Shown here: piece after piece, positions 8,661 through 16,439 of the stretch
How positions within the stretch are numbered: position 1 is the stretch's first letter
Layout: each line of letters begins with the position of its first letter
From: Rhizobium leguminosarum bv. trifolii WSM1325
Lineage (GTDB): Bacteria; Pseudomonadota; Alphaproteobacteria; Rhizobiales; Rhizobiaceae
Assembly (NCBI GenBank): GCA_000023185.1
Contig: CP001624.1
Span: forward strand, 496,001-560,000
Reading direction: 5' to 3'
DNA length: 64,000 nucleotides
Translations under genes and position numbers: made by a program
The notes under the pieces: generated by a model
Told to the model about the DNA's origin: nothing
What the model saw: the letters and a program-made list of their open reading frames with translations, nothing else
Databases searched by the model: none

Positions 8661-9329
8661 CTATCTCAGCGTCCCTCTCGCCAGCGCATGTTCGACCCCG
8701 CCTTGAATATGCAGGGCAAGCACCCGCTTGGCGGTCTCCGCGTCCCGTCGCAATGCCGCATCCAAAAGCTGCTGATGTTCATTGGCCGCGACATCGCCTC
8801 GATAGGACAAGGCAACCATCTGATATCTGAGATATCTGTCGAAGATCACCGAATGCGTCTCCATCAGCAGTTTCGACCCGCAGGCAGATATCAGGGCTTG
8901 GTGGAACTCCCAGTCGTAGCGCTTCCAGTCCTCAGCCCTGCTGGTGTCGCCGGTTGCCATCACCTGTTCCATCCGCGCCAATTTGTAATGCGCCGATACC
9001 AGCGGAGCTTCCCACTCCACGTCGCCATGCACGAACGACTGCTCCAGCGCATGTGTTTCCAAGAGAAGCCTCAGCGCCGCCGTCTCCTTGAGGTCTGAAA
9101 CCGACACCGGAGACACTTCGAAACCTTTCTGTCCCTCGGCGAGGACAAGCCCCTCGGAGGAGAGCCGGTTCAGCACTTCCCGAAGTGTGCTGATGCTGGT
9201 CTCGTAGGTTTCCTTCAGGCTTTCCAGTTTCAGCTTTTGTCCGGGAGGCAGCCGGCCAAAAATGATGTCGGCCCGAATGCGCCTGTAGCTGCTCTCGGCG
9301 ATGGTCTCGTTGATAACCGGCGGCAACAT
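8661..9329 (-). CDS. GntR-family regulator, FCD domain (paralog B)
   Basis: 222 aa with the same architecture as paralog A. The winged helix contains IRADIIFGRLPPGQKLKLE and STLREVLNRLSSEGLVLAEG; the FCD domain contains LRLLLETHAL, DWEFHQALISACGS and NEHQQLLDAAL. It is upstream of paralog A with a 74-base spacer. A palindromic 12-mer about 90 bases ahead of its start is identical to one in the catabolic promoter, so this copy is the better candidate for the direct, autoregulated regulator. Confidence 0.92.
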   Translation of the reverse strand: MLPPVINETIAESSYRRIRADIIFGRLPPGQKLKLESLKETYETSISTLREVLNRLSSEGLVLAEGQKGFEVSPVSVSDLKETAALRLLLETHALEQSFVHGDVEWEAPLVSAHYKLARMEQVMATGDTSRAEDWKRYDWEFHQALISACGSKLLMETHSVIFDRYLRYQMVALSYRGDVAANEHQQLLDAALRRDAETAKRVLALHIQGGVEHALARGTLR

Positions 9330-10046
9330 CGCGAGTCTCTTATATTTCCCGTATCGTCGGATATATCGCTTTCTGGCGCCCTAAAGCAAGGAGACATTCC
9401 TACAATCGGATGCACAATTTTCTCATATGATGGTGGTTTAACCGGAGAACCAGGCGAACGGGGTAAACGCAATACACGCGCCATAAGTCGTTTCGGCTAG
9501 GCTCATCGCGTAACCCCAAGATCACATGGCACTAAGCAGGAATATCTGGGAATTACCGGGAACTGGCGGTGAAAGCTTTGAATGCCAGGGCTTTCGGCGA
9601 AATTTACGGCGCAAGATGCGATGATAGAACAAATGGCACCAGCGCCTGGACCACGGCACTTATCCCAGTCAGCAACGACAGCCGAAAGAGAGGACAGGAA
9701 CGGCGGCTGCTGTCCCGTGCGGACCCCATCAGAGTCCTCCGCGATTCGCATCCAAGTTCGGTAATTGAACTGCCCCGGCCCTCACAGGTGGCCCGCTCTG
9801 TGCAGGCTCCGAAACGCCATTTCGCCCCGAGAAATAATCATTCCGCGACATAGGCCTGCCAATCTAATCATTTGACGACTTCAATAATAATACCGCGACA
9901 TTTCACTCAATATTGTCCGAATAATTGTTTGGTGACATGGTTGGCGCATTTTAATCGTATACAGCCTGCAGTCTTCGAAACGGCAAAACATCGTGGTTAA
10001 GGTGTAGGCGAGATAGCGCTGACCGAAGGCTATCTGAGCCGCAAAC
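9330..10046. other. 717-base intergenic region
   Basis: No recognisable gene is seen; short open frames on both strands lack family motifs and ribosome sites. It holds the putative operator at 9420 and a direct repeat: a 15-base unit of the form AATmATwCCGCGACAT at about 9837-9851 and again at about 9887-9901, exactly 50 bases apart. An adjacent stretch before 9800 may be decayed coding sequence, but I could not assign it. Confidence 0.5.
9420..9431. promoter_or_regulatory. Putative GntR operator, copy 2 (TTCTCATATGAT)
   Basis: This is the reverse complement of the 12-mer at 5765-5776. It lies upstream of the minus-strand GntR gene that starts at 9329, near where its promoter should be. The core TCATATGA is palindromic. 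Confidence 0.5.
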
Positions 10047-11429
10047 TTAAATCGCGGAGAGCTCGTCTGCTTTCTGTCTATATCGATCAGCCTGCTCCTC
10101 CTCGCCCATCGCTGCCAACAGAAAGGAAAGATTTCGATACGTCTGCGGGTCAACAGGACGCAATCTTATGGCGGAGAGATAATGTGACTTTGCATCCGAC
10201 AAAGCGCCTTTTTCGTGAAGAAGCACCGCCAGATTATTGTGGGCTTCCGCGTATTCCGGCGCCGACCTCAAGGCTGCGCGATAGTGCAATTCTGCCGCCT
10301 CCACGTCTCGCCCTTCGAGAAGCATCGCATAGTTGTAGTGAGCCTCAGAGTAATCCGACCTGACCTGCAGCGCCTGTCTGTACTGCGATTCGGCCTCTTC
10401 CGCCTCGCCGTGTTTCTCGAGGAACACTCCGAAATTGTTGTGGGCTTCGGCAAAGCCCGGCCGAAGTCGTAGCGCCTCCTGAAAGTGATGACGCGCTTCG
10501 AACCGATCCCCCCATTTGTCGAAAACACCAGCGAGACGCAGAAGGGCGTCCACGTAGTCTGGTCGGCACTTCAGAGCCTGCCGATAATGTGCTGCAGCTT
10601 CATCAGGGCGGTCGGTTTCCTCGAGAAGTATCGCCAAGTTGTAGTGAGCTTCCGGATATTGCGGCCAGAGGCGAACGGCATCCAGGTAGCGGGCTTCGGC
10701 GGCGGTACTGTCACCAGCGGCTTTCAAGATCACACCGAAGTTGTTGTGCGCTTCCGGATAGTCGGCTCGGAGCTCCAATGCTTTTTCATAGCAAAGCAGT
10801 TCCTCTGCCAGCTCCCGCGCATCCGTGCCAGCGATCCCGGCCCCTTTTAAGAACCAGTCCTCGGCCGTCATCCGCTCTTCAGACCGTGCAGCAAGTGCCC
10901 TGTGGTTCACTGATACGACCCGATAGAGATGCCGCCTCGGCAGGTAGTCGCCTTTGAGTTCGAAGACGTCGACCTCGTGGAACAGATAGACCGGCAGATC
11001 GATGAGATCGAGTACGGTCTGCGTGACGAAGAGGGTATCGGGCTCGGCACATGTTTCCACTCGCTTCGCGATGTTCAAGGCACGGCCGATCCAGGCGTCG
11101 TCACCGTGCATTCGGGAGCACTCGCCGAAGTGGCAACCCACCCGGATTGGAAGGTCATGCGTCAGTTCGGATGTCAAATGACGACGCCGTTGCTTCCAAT
11201 AGGCGATTAGCTTCAACGAGAAATGGACGGCTACATCAGCAGATTCGAATAGATAAAGATGCCCATCGCCTGTAAAGTTTTCGTGCCGTCGCCCGTATTG
11301 GCTGGCAAGCGTCTGAGACAGATATCGATATTCCGCAATTGCGCTCGTGATAGTGTCGCGCGCAACCCTATTCCAAACCGCTGAGTGTCGGACGAGATCT
11401 GTAAATACGGCGGCAAAGTAGATGTCCAT
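10047..11429 (-). CDS. Class III nucleotide cyclase with C-terminal TPR repeats
   Basis: 460 aa from the ATG at 11429 (the frame opens at 11543; no clear ribosome site for either). Residues 1 to about 180 are a cyclase-like domain: FAAVFTDLV holds the first metal Asp, NFTGDGHLYLF the second, and GRALNIAKRVE the Asn and Arg of the transition-state helix, so catalysis is plausible though the domain is divergent. From about residue 215 onward there are roughly seven 34-residue TPR units, recognisable by repeated YPEAHNNFGV, YPEAHYNLAI and YAEAHNNLAV segments. Similar cyclase-TPR proteins are abundant in rhizobia. The partner bound by the repeats is unknown. It is divergent from the DUF4242 gene, whose start is 74 bases away. 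Confidence 0.8.
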   Translation of the reverse strand: MDIYFAAVFTDLVRHSAVWNRVARDTITSAIAEYRYLSQTLASQYGRRHENFTGDGHLYLFESADVAVHFSLKLIAYWKQRRRHLTSELTHDLPIRVGCHFGECSRMHGDDAWIGRALNIAKRVETCAEPDTLFVTQTVLDLIDLPVYLFHEVDVFELKGDYLPRRHLYRVVSVNHRALAARSEERMTAEDWFLKGAGIAGTDARELAEELLCYEKALELRADYPEAHNNFGVILKAAGDSTAAEARYLDAVRLWPQYPEAHYNLAILLEETDRPDEAAAHYRQALKCRPDYVDALLRLAGVFDKWGDRFEARHHFQEALRLRPGFAEAHNNFGVFLEKHGEAEEAESQYRQALQVRSDYSEAHYNYAMLLEGRDVEAAELHYRAALRSAPEYAEAHNNLAVLLHEKGALSDAKSHYLSAIRLRPVDPQTYRNLSFLLAAMGEEEQADRYRQKADELSAI

Positions 11430-11502
11430 TCGCAACGGCCAGAAGTTCAAAGCGATCGTGCACCAGCGCTTGCTGCCGTCGCTCAACCGAAGGACAACCA
11501 TC

Positions 11503-11778
11503 ATGCCACAGTACATGGTCGAAAGACACCTGCCAGGAATCACTCCCGATCAACTCAGTGCGGCGGCGTCACGCGCGAAGAACGTCACCGCGGAGATGAC
11601 CAGCCAAGGCAAACCAGTGCGCTATCTTCGCTCGACATTCGTACCGTCCGAGGAACGATCATTCTGTCTGTTCGACGCTTCGTCGGAACAAGATGTGATG
11701 GAGGCAAACGAACGCGCAGAGATCCCGCTGGTGCGGATTACCGAAGTTCAGCACATCTCTGCCGACGACGTGGTCTAG
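11503..11778 (+). CDS. DUF4242-like small protein
   Basis: 91 aa from the ATG at 11503, preceded by AAGGA; the upstream part of the frame overlaps the divergent cyclase gene and is not used. The protein starts MPQYMVERHLPGITPDQL and contains CLFDASSEQDVMEANERAEIP and then RITEVQHI, the pattern of the DUF4242 (SCO4226-type) ferredoxin-like fold, for which nickel binding has been reported in one member. No neighbour reveals its role. Confidence 0.75.
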   Translation: MPQYMVERHLPGITPDQLSAAASRAKNVTAEMTSQGKPVRYLRSTFVPSEERSFCLFDASSEQDVMEANERAEIPLVRITEVQHISADDVV

Positions 11779-11843
11779 CACGATTGCCAAACCTATCGGC
11801 TGACGCCGCGCGTTCCGTGCCTGCGTGATTAACCAGCGCATAG

Positions 11844-12038
11844 CCGTCGTCCGGCAAGGAGTTCGACAAGGCCTACGTCACCGCCCAGCTTGACGGTCAT
11901 AAGAAGCTTCTGACGATCCCGGAGGACTATCTCAACGTCGGTCAGAACCGCGAACATCTCGGGGTGGCGAAGCTGGCACGGGGCCAGATCAAGGAACACA
12001 TCGACTACCTCGACATGCTGAAGTCGAAAGTCGGCTGA
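11844..12038 (+). pseudogene. DUF4142 protein, C-terminal remnant
   Basis: An open frame of 64 codons with no start codon, opening right after an in-frame TAG at 11841 and ending in TGA at 12036. It reads KEFDKAYVTAQLDGHKKLL and later KLARGQIKEHIDYLDML. This matches the second half of DUF4142 (ferritin-like four-helix) proteins; compare the intact gene at 33021. The N-terminal half and signal peptide are missing, so it is a deletion remnant. Confidence 0.65.
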
Positions 12039-12162
12039 CAAGAGACGGCGGCCGGCGCCGTCCTGCCGTCGTTTTCCGTGCTTGATCGACAGCGGCCACC
12101 GCTATCCTCGACAGACCACCTGAACGTTCGATCGCCAATTTTACATCGCCCTGAGCCGGTCC

Positions 12163-12465
12163 CTACTGTCCGAGCCACTGATACTCGGCAATGGACGCCT
12201 TGCCCGACTTCTTGTCGTACAGACAGATCAGGTTAACGAACTTCTTCGACTTCCCGCTCTTCTCGCGGAGAAGAATTGCTACCTTGCCAGTCGCATCGTC
12301 GAAGACCACCGGCGCGGTCGCTTCCGGTGACACCATTCGCGACTGACCGATGCAGGTCCCGTTCGCCTTCGCGAACAGTGCGTTCCATGCGCTGTCGCTG
12401 GAAGCGCTGGCGAACTGGGTAAGGGCAAGCAACGTTGTCGTCGCGACCAATGTGGTCTTCAGCAT
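12163..12465 (-). CDS. Small exported protein of unknown function
   Basis: 100 aa. The first 22 residues (MLKTTLVATTTLLALTQFAS) form a clear signal peptide with cleavage near ASA-S. The mature part of about 78 residues has two cysteines (GTCIGQSR and NLICLYDKK), which could form a disulfide in the periplasm. I recognise no family. GGAGT lies just upstream of the ATG. It is in an accessory region with other small genes. Confidence 0.65.
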   Translation of the reverse strand: MLKTTLVATTTLLALTQFASASSDSAWNALFAKANGTCIGQSRMVSPEATAPVVFDDATGKVAILLREKSGKSKKFVNLICLYDKKSGKASIAEYQWLGQ

Positions 12466-12602
12466 ATCAAACTCCTCATTTCATGCAGAATCACGCCTCG
12501 GCGTGGCGGGTGTTGATCGCGAAAAAGGATGGCAGGATCACGACGGCGGCGGGTGGAACCGCGTCGGCGTCTGCGAGTTCCTTCTCCAGAAGGAGAACCA
12601 AC

Positions 12603-12833
12603 ATGACGACGAACTCAATCCCCAGTTCCGCCAAGCTTCCTCCAAAGTCGCTGAACGAAGACACGCAGGACGACGAGCTTCCAGAGATCAACGTCGACGA
12701 ACAGCGCGCCCCGCCCGTGAACATGGGCAACAGCCGCGAGGCCGGTGACGGCGTCGCCGACGCCGAACCAGAGACTGGTCGGTCCGATGCGAAGACGCGC
12801 ATCCCCGCGCCGCAGACGGCAAACCGCGAGTGA
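12603..12833 (+). CDS. Small acidic, probably disordered protein
   Basis: 76 aa from the ATG at 12603, with an excellent AAGGAG site 8 bases upstream that decides this start within a longer frame. It is rich in Asp, Glu, Pro, Asn and Ser (for example NEDTQDDELPEINVDEQRAP) and has no hydrophobic core or signal peptide. No family recognised. Composition suggests an unfolded or stress-related protein. The opposite strand is also open here but has no ribosome site. Confidence 0.5.
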   Translation: MTTNSIPSSAKLPPKSLNEDTQDDELPEINVDEQRAPPVNMGNSREAGDGVADAEPETGRSDAKTRIPAPQTANRE

Positions 12834-13314
12834 CGATGTCGAAGGTCAGCACCGGCCTAAACGACCGCCCGAAGGATTCCACGATAGCGCAGAGCGGCCC
12901 GCCCTATAGTTGAACTTAGACCAGACGTTCCAGACAAAGCCGCGAGATGCAAAATGAAAGAAGGCTGATTGTCAGAGCCCAGTCAGCCGTCGTCGGATAT
13001 AGCGGTCCCCCCAACCTTCGGAACTGGATTTTCGGCTCGACAGGGCGGCAATTGTTTTTTCAATCGCGCGCAACCATCTAATAGGCATGACTTACGGGAA
13101 AATGTCCCCGCCCTGAGCAGCGCGTATACCGAAAACCAACCATACTGGCTTGCTTTCCGAACCGAAAGCCGATTGCTTAGGAAAATCTACTTCTTCTTCC
13201 GCTATCGGTTGGGAGAATACAAAGGGGAACAGACAAACCCGTGGAATTCTGCTGCTTCGCATCGGGACGAACTATGACTACGATGGCGATGCGGGAAGGC
13301 CGGTTTGAAGAACG
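12834..13314. other. Intergenic region without recognisable gene
   Basis: About 480 bases. The sequence is less GC-rich than the flanks in 13020-13220. A 102-codon frame (12969-13277) has no motif and no convincing ribosome site, so I do not call it. It may hold the promoter of the MBL hydrolase gene at 13315. Confidence 0.4.
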
Positions 13315-14145
13315 ATGACGACAGAACTGTTTCAGGTAAAATTTTGGGGCGTCCGCGGCAGTATTCCCGTGTCTGGCCCCGAGTTCGATCGCTACGGCGG
13401 TAACACTTCCTGCATCGAGATTCGCTGCGGAGAACATCGGATGATCTTCGACGCGGGCTCCGGCCTGCGCGAGGCGGGGCTGTCGTTGCTCGCCGACAGC
13501 GTCAGCGACGTCGACCTGTTCTTCAGCCACTGCCATTACGACCACATCATCGGCCTGCCGTTCTTCAAGGCGATCTATTATCCCTCGATCAACGTCAACA
13601 TCTGGTCCGGGCATCTCGATGGCAAGATGAGCACGCGGGAAATGGTCGAGCAGTTCATCAGCCCGCCCTGGTTTCCCGTCAAGACCGACATCTGTCAGGC
13701 GACGATGAATTTCAGCGATTTCCATGCCGGCCAGGTGCTGAACCCGCGCCCGGGCGTCAAGATCAAGACCTTCATGCTGAACCATCCGGGCGGCGCCATA
13801 GGCTACCGCATCGAATGGCAGGGCCGTTCGGTCGCGCTTATCTACGATATCGAACATGATCCCGGCAACTACGATCCAGTCTCGCTCGAAATGATGCAGG
13901 ACGCCGATCTCGTCGTCTACGACTGCACCTACAACGAAGACGAGATGCAGCGTTTCAAGGGCTTCGGCCATTCGACCTGGCAGCACGGCACCGAGCTCGC
14001 GAAGATCGCGGGCGCCAAGCGCTTCGCGCTCTTCCACCACGCTCCCTCCCGCACCGACGAACAGCTGGCGCAGATGGAAACGCAGGCGCAGGCGGCCTTC
14101 CCCGAATCCTTTGCCGCGCGCGACAATCAGATCGTGATGATCTAG
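13315..14145 (+). CDS. MBL-fold metallo-hydrolase
   Basis: 276 aa. The metallo-beta-lactamase zinc motif is HCHYDH (about residues 72-77), a variant of H-x-H-x-D-H. Later ligands are in MLNHPGGAIGYR, LIYDIEHD, DCTYNEDE and the C-terminal ALFHHAPSR. The opening, FWGVRGSIPVSGPEFDRYGGNTSCIEI, is typical of the group that includes PqsE/ElaC-like and cAMP/cGMP phosphodiesterase-like hydrolases. The specific substrate is not evident; with four cyclase-fold genes in the window a cyclic-nucleotide phosphodiesterase role is possible but unproven. Confidence 0.88.
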   Translation: MTTELFQVKFWGVRGSIPVSGPEFDRYGGNTSCIEIRCGEHRMIFDAGSGLREAGLSLLADSVSDVDLFFSHCHYDHIIGLPFFKAIYYPSINVNIWSGHLDGKMSTREMVEQFISPPWFPVKTDICQATMNFSDFHAGQVLNPRPGVKIKTFMLNHPGGAIGYRIEWQGRSVALIYDIEHDPGNYDPVSLEMMQDADLVVYDCTYNEDEMQRFKGFGHSTWQHGTELAKIAGAKRFALFHHAPSRTDEQLAQMETQAQAAFPESFAARDNQIVMI

Positions 14146-14301
14146 CAGGCCGCTGAAGCCGCCTCCATCTTGTCCAGTCTGACGCTCTTCGACAGAGTAT
14201 CCTATTCGTCGAGCCGAGCAGGCCTGCGACGTCACGACGGAACAGATGCCGGGCCGGACCGTTTTCCCGGCAGCGAAAAATCAACGAAACAGGGATCCGT
14301 C

Positions 14302-14676
14302 ATGACCGTGCTTTCCGGACAGTGTCTTTGCGGGCAGGTGCATGTTTCTGTCCGGGGCGAACCCTTGCGCGTTGGAATCTGTCATTGCACCGACTGCCGG
14401 CAAGAAAGCGGTTCGTCCTTTACCTTCTATGGGATCTGGCCCGCCGGCCAGTTCGAACATTCAGGGAAAACCGGCGAGTTCCAGGGCCGGCATTTCTGCA
14501 CCGGTTGCGGCTCGCGGCTGTTTTCCGCCGATGACCAGGAGGCGGAAATCAAGCTCGGCATCCTTTCCGAGGCCCCGACGCCTCTGGTGCCGAGCTACGA
14601 ACTCTGGATCAAACGCCGCGAGCCCTGGCTGCGACCGGTGGAAGGCGCAAAGCAGTATGACGAAGACCGAACGTGA
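14302..14676 (+). CDS. GFA/CENP-V-domain protein (first copy)
   Basis: 124 aa from the ATG at 14302. Zinc-binding cysteines are arranged as in the glutathione-dependent formaldehyde-activating (GFA) family: GQCLCGQV (residues 6-13), CHCTDCRQESGS (about 28-39) and FCTGCGSRLFS (about 67-77). Despite the family name most members have no proven formaldehyde role. The alpha/beta hydrolase gene starts 24 bases after its stop, so they are probably co-transcribed. Confidence 0.88.
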   Translation: MTVLSGQCLCGQVHVSVRGEPLRVGICHCTDCRQESGSSFTFYGIWPAGQFEHSGKTGEFQGRHFCTGCGSRLFSADDQEAEIKLGILSEAPTPLVPSYELWIKRREPWLRPVEGAKQYDEDRT

Positions 14677-14700
14677 AGAACGGTTCCGAGGAGCTTGTCG

Positions 14701-15570
14701 ATGACCACTCTCGTCCGACATCGCTGGATGACGGTTGCAGGCGTCGAGACTTTTTACCGCGAGGCCGGCCAACCGGATGCGCCGGTCTTGTTGCTGCCGC
14801 ACGGATATCCCTGCTCATCCCATGAATTTCGCAATCTCATGCCGCGCCTTGCCGACCATTGGCGCCTGATCGCGCCGGATTTCCCGGGCGCGGGCTATAG
14901 CGGCACGCCTGAAGATTTCGACTACAGTTTCGATGGATACGCTGCCTGGCTTGAGGCCTTCGTCGACGCGATGAATGTCGACCGGTTTGTCCTTTACCTC
15001 CACGACTTCGGCTCGCCGATCGGTGCCCGGTTGGCGATCAGGGCCCCTCAACGCATCGTGGCGCTGATCATCCAGAATGGCGACATTCCCTATGAAGATG
15101 CCCTCGGACCAAAATATGCGGATATCGAGGCGACCTGGACGCTTCCGAGATCGGAGATGAGGAAGGTGCTGGCGGAGGCGGTCAGCGAGGAGACTTTCAA
15201 GGAGGAATTCCTCAACGATTTGCCGCCCCCTCTGGCCGATGCGATCCCTCCAGACCTATGGAAGCTGCATTGGTCGCTGATCACGCCACGGCGCAAGGAC
15301 ATCGCCATGGACCTGATCGCCGGACTGAAGGAGAACCGGGCCTGGTTCCCGCAACACCGGAAATACCTGCGGGAATACCAGCCTCCGACCTTGATCGTCT
15401 GGGGTCCGAACGACCACTACATGCCGGAAAAATCGGCGCGAGCCTACCTACGGGATCTGCCGGACGCCGAACTGCATCTGCTCGGCGGCGGCCACTGGCT
15501 GCTCGAGACACATCTCGAAGAGGTCGTCGCACTCATGCGAGACTTCCTCGGGCGCGTTCATGCCACCTGA
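14701..15570 (+). CDS. Alpha/beta hydrolase (haloalkane dehalogenase/epoxide hydrolase-like)
   Basis: 289 aa from the ATG at 14701; a TTG two codons earlier is in frame, but GAGGAG is best placed for the ATG. The oxyanion motif is HGYPCSSHEF (about residue 37), the nucleophile elbow is LHDFGSPIG (about 100) with Asp instead of Ser, and the catalytic His is in GGGHWLLE near the C-terminus. An aspartate nucleophile places it with haloalkane/fluoroacetate dehalogenases and epoxide hydrolases rather than esterases. Substrate unknown. Confidence 0.87.
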   Translation: MTTLVRHRWMTVAGVETFYREAGQPDAPVLLLPHGYPCSSHEFRNLMPRLADHWRLIAPDFPGAGYSGTPEDFDYSFDGYAAWLEAFVDAMNVDRFVLYLHDFGSPIGARLAIRAPQRIVALIIQNGDIPYEDALGPKYADIEATWTLPRSEMRKVLAEAVSEETFKEEFLNDLPPPLADAIPPDLWKLHWSLITPRRKDIAMDLIAGLKENRAWFPQHRKYLREYQPPTLIVWGPNDHYMPEKSARAYLRDLPDAELHLLGGGHWLLETHLEEVVALMRDFLGRVHAT

Positions 15571-15641
15571 TCGACAATGTCTAAGGCCCTATATCGTGTC
15601 GCGATCTTTGAGATTCGCTCCTCGCGCTTCAGGTCTTGGTT

Positions 15642-15692
15642 TTGCGCATGTCGCTATCGCAACACCGCGGCCCAGTTTCACGCGATATGCTC
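15642..15692. repeat. Dispersed intergenic repeat, CATGTCGC variant
   Basis: About 50 bases with imperfect dyad: TTGCGCATGTCGCTATCGCA, then a short middle, then TTTCACGCGATATGCTC. It resembles the repeat at 7865 in layout and in the middle AACACCGC. It overlaps the 3' end of the deacetylase gene, supplying its last five codons or so. Confidence 0.45.
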
Positions 15693-16439
15693 CAGCAGTT
15701 CCGACGCCGATGACCAGCGGACGGCCGGATGTCGGGTCGTCACCGCGAACAAGGCCGACAGGAAATCCCATGCCGCTACGTCATGCACCAGATGGTGGGT
15801 GAGCACGCCGAGAGGCTCGTCGCCGCCGGCAAACCGGTCGTCAAGCTCGGCCACCAGTTCGGCCACCAATTCCGCCTCGCCCCGTCCGCCGCGCGTGCCA
15901 TGCCAGTCGATGATGTCGACATGGGTGTTGAGGAGCGGCATCGGGCCGTCCTGCTTGGCTCGCCCATAGACCGAAAGGGCTGCAAATCCGAGCGCCGGAA
16001 GCGCCGGGATGAGGGCGGCGTCGATCCGGTTCCACGGCGGCACCAGCAGCGGCAGGAAGCGGGCCGGATGCAGCCGTTGCAGCAGCCGGAACCCCTCACC
16101 CAACTCGCCGAGCACGACATCCGCCGGCCGATCGCCGGCGAGTTCCTGCTTCTTGCCTTGCGGCCCCGCATGGTTGGTATGAGACCAGCCATGCACGGCG
16201 ACAGCGACGGATGTTTCCTCCCCCAGCCGCACGGCCAACGCCTCACCGGTCAGGCCGGGAATGACCGCGAGCATCAGCGGAACCCCGCTTTCGCCCGTCA
16301 GCGCCAACAGCGTCTCCAGCTGCAGCGTCGGCTCGACGGCGTCGTCATCTCGCAGCCAGAACCGCGCCACGCGGCCGGCGGCCTGCCAGCGGTCTAGCTC
16401 GCGGCGCAGGGGGTCCCAGGCTATTCCGTCGGTCATCAC
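15678..16439 (-). CDS. Polysaccharide deacetylase family protein
   Basis: 253 aa. The metal site motif RDDDAVEPT (about residues 29-37) and HGWSHTNH (about 87-94) correspond to the D-D and H-x-x-H/S-H motifs of carbohydrate esterase 4-like deacetylases. VPPWNRID and the later HHLVHD segment complete the site. No signal peptide, so it may act on a cytoplasmic lipid-linked or nucleotide-linked precursor. The start overlaps the stop of the glycosyltransferase gene by 4 bases (ATGA), so translation is coupled and both probably act on the same glycan. The C-terminus lies in a repeat element. Confidence 0.82.
   Translation of the reverse strand: MMTDGIAWDPLRRELDRWQAAGRVARFWLRDDDAVEPTLQLETLLALTGESGVPLMLAVIPGLTGEALAVRLGEETSVAVAVHGWSHTNHAGPQGKKQELAGDRPADVVLGELGEGFRLLQRLHPARFLPLLVPPWNRIDAALIPALPALGFAALSVYGRAKQDGPMPLLNTHVDIIDWHGTRGGRGEAELVAELVAELDDRFAGGDEPLGVLTHHLVHDVAAWDFLSALFAVTTRHPAVRWSSASELLEHIA

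Noticed and set aside
9503..9853. Short frames on both strands in the 9.3-10.0 kb spacer
   Set aside because: No ribosome site, no family motif and incompatible overlapping frames; possibly decayed sequence but not assignable.
11429..11543. Earlier start for the cyclase-TPR gene
   Set aside because: The extra 38 codons overlap the divergent DUF4242 gene, lack cyclase similarity and have no ribosome site.
12969..13277. 102-codon plus-strand frame
   Set aside because: Low-complexity, no motif, no ribosome site, composition unlike neighbouring genes.
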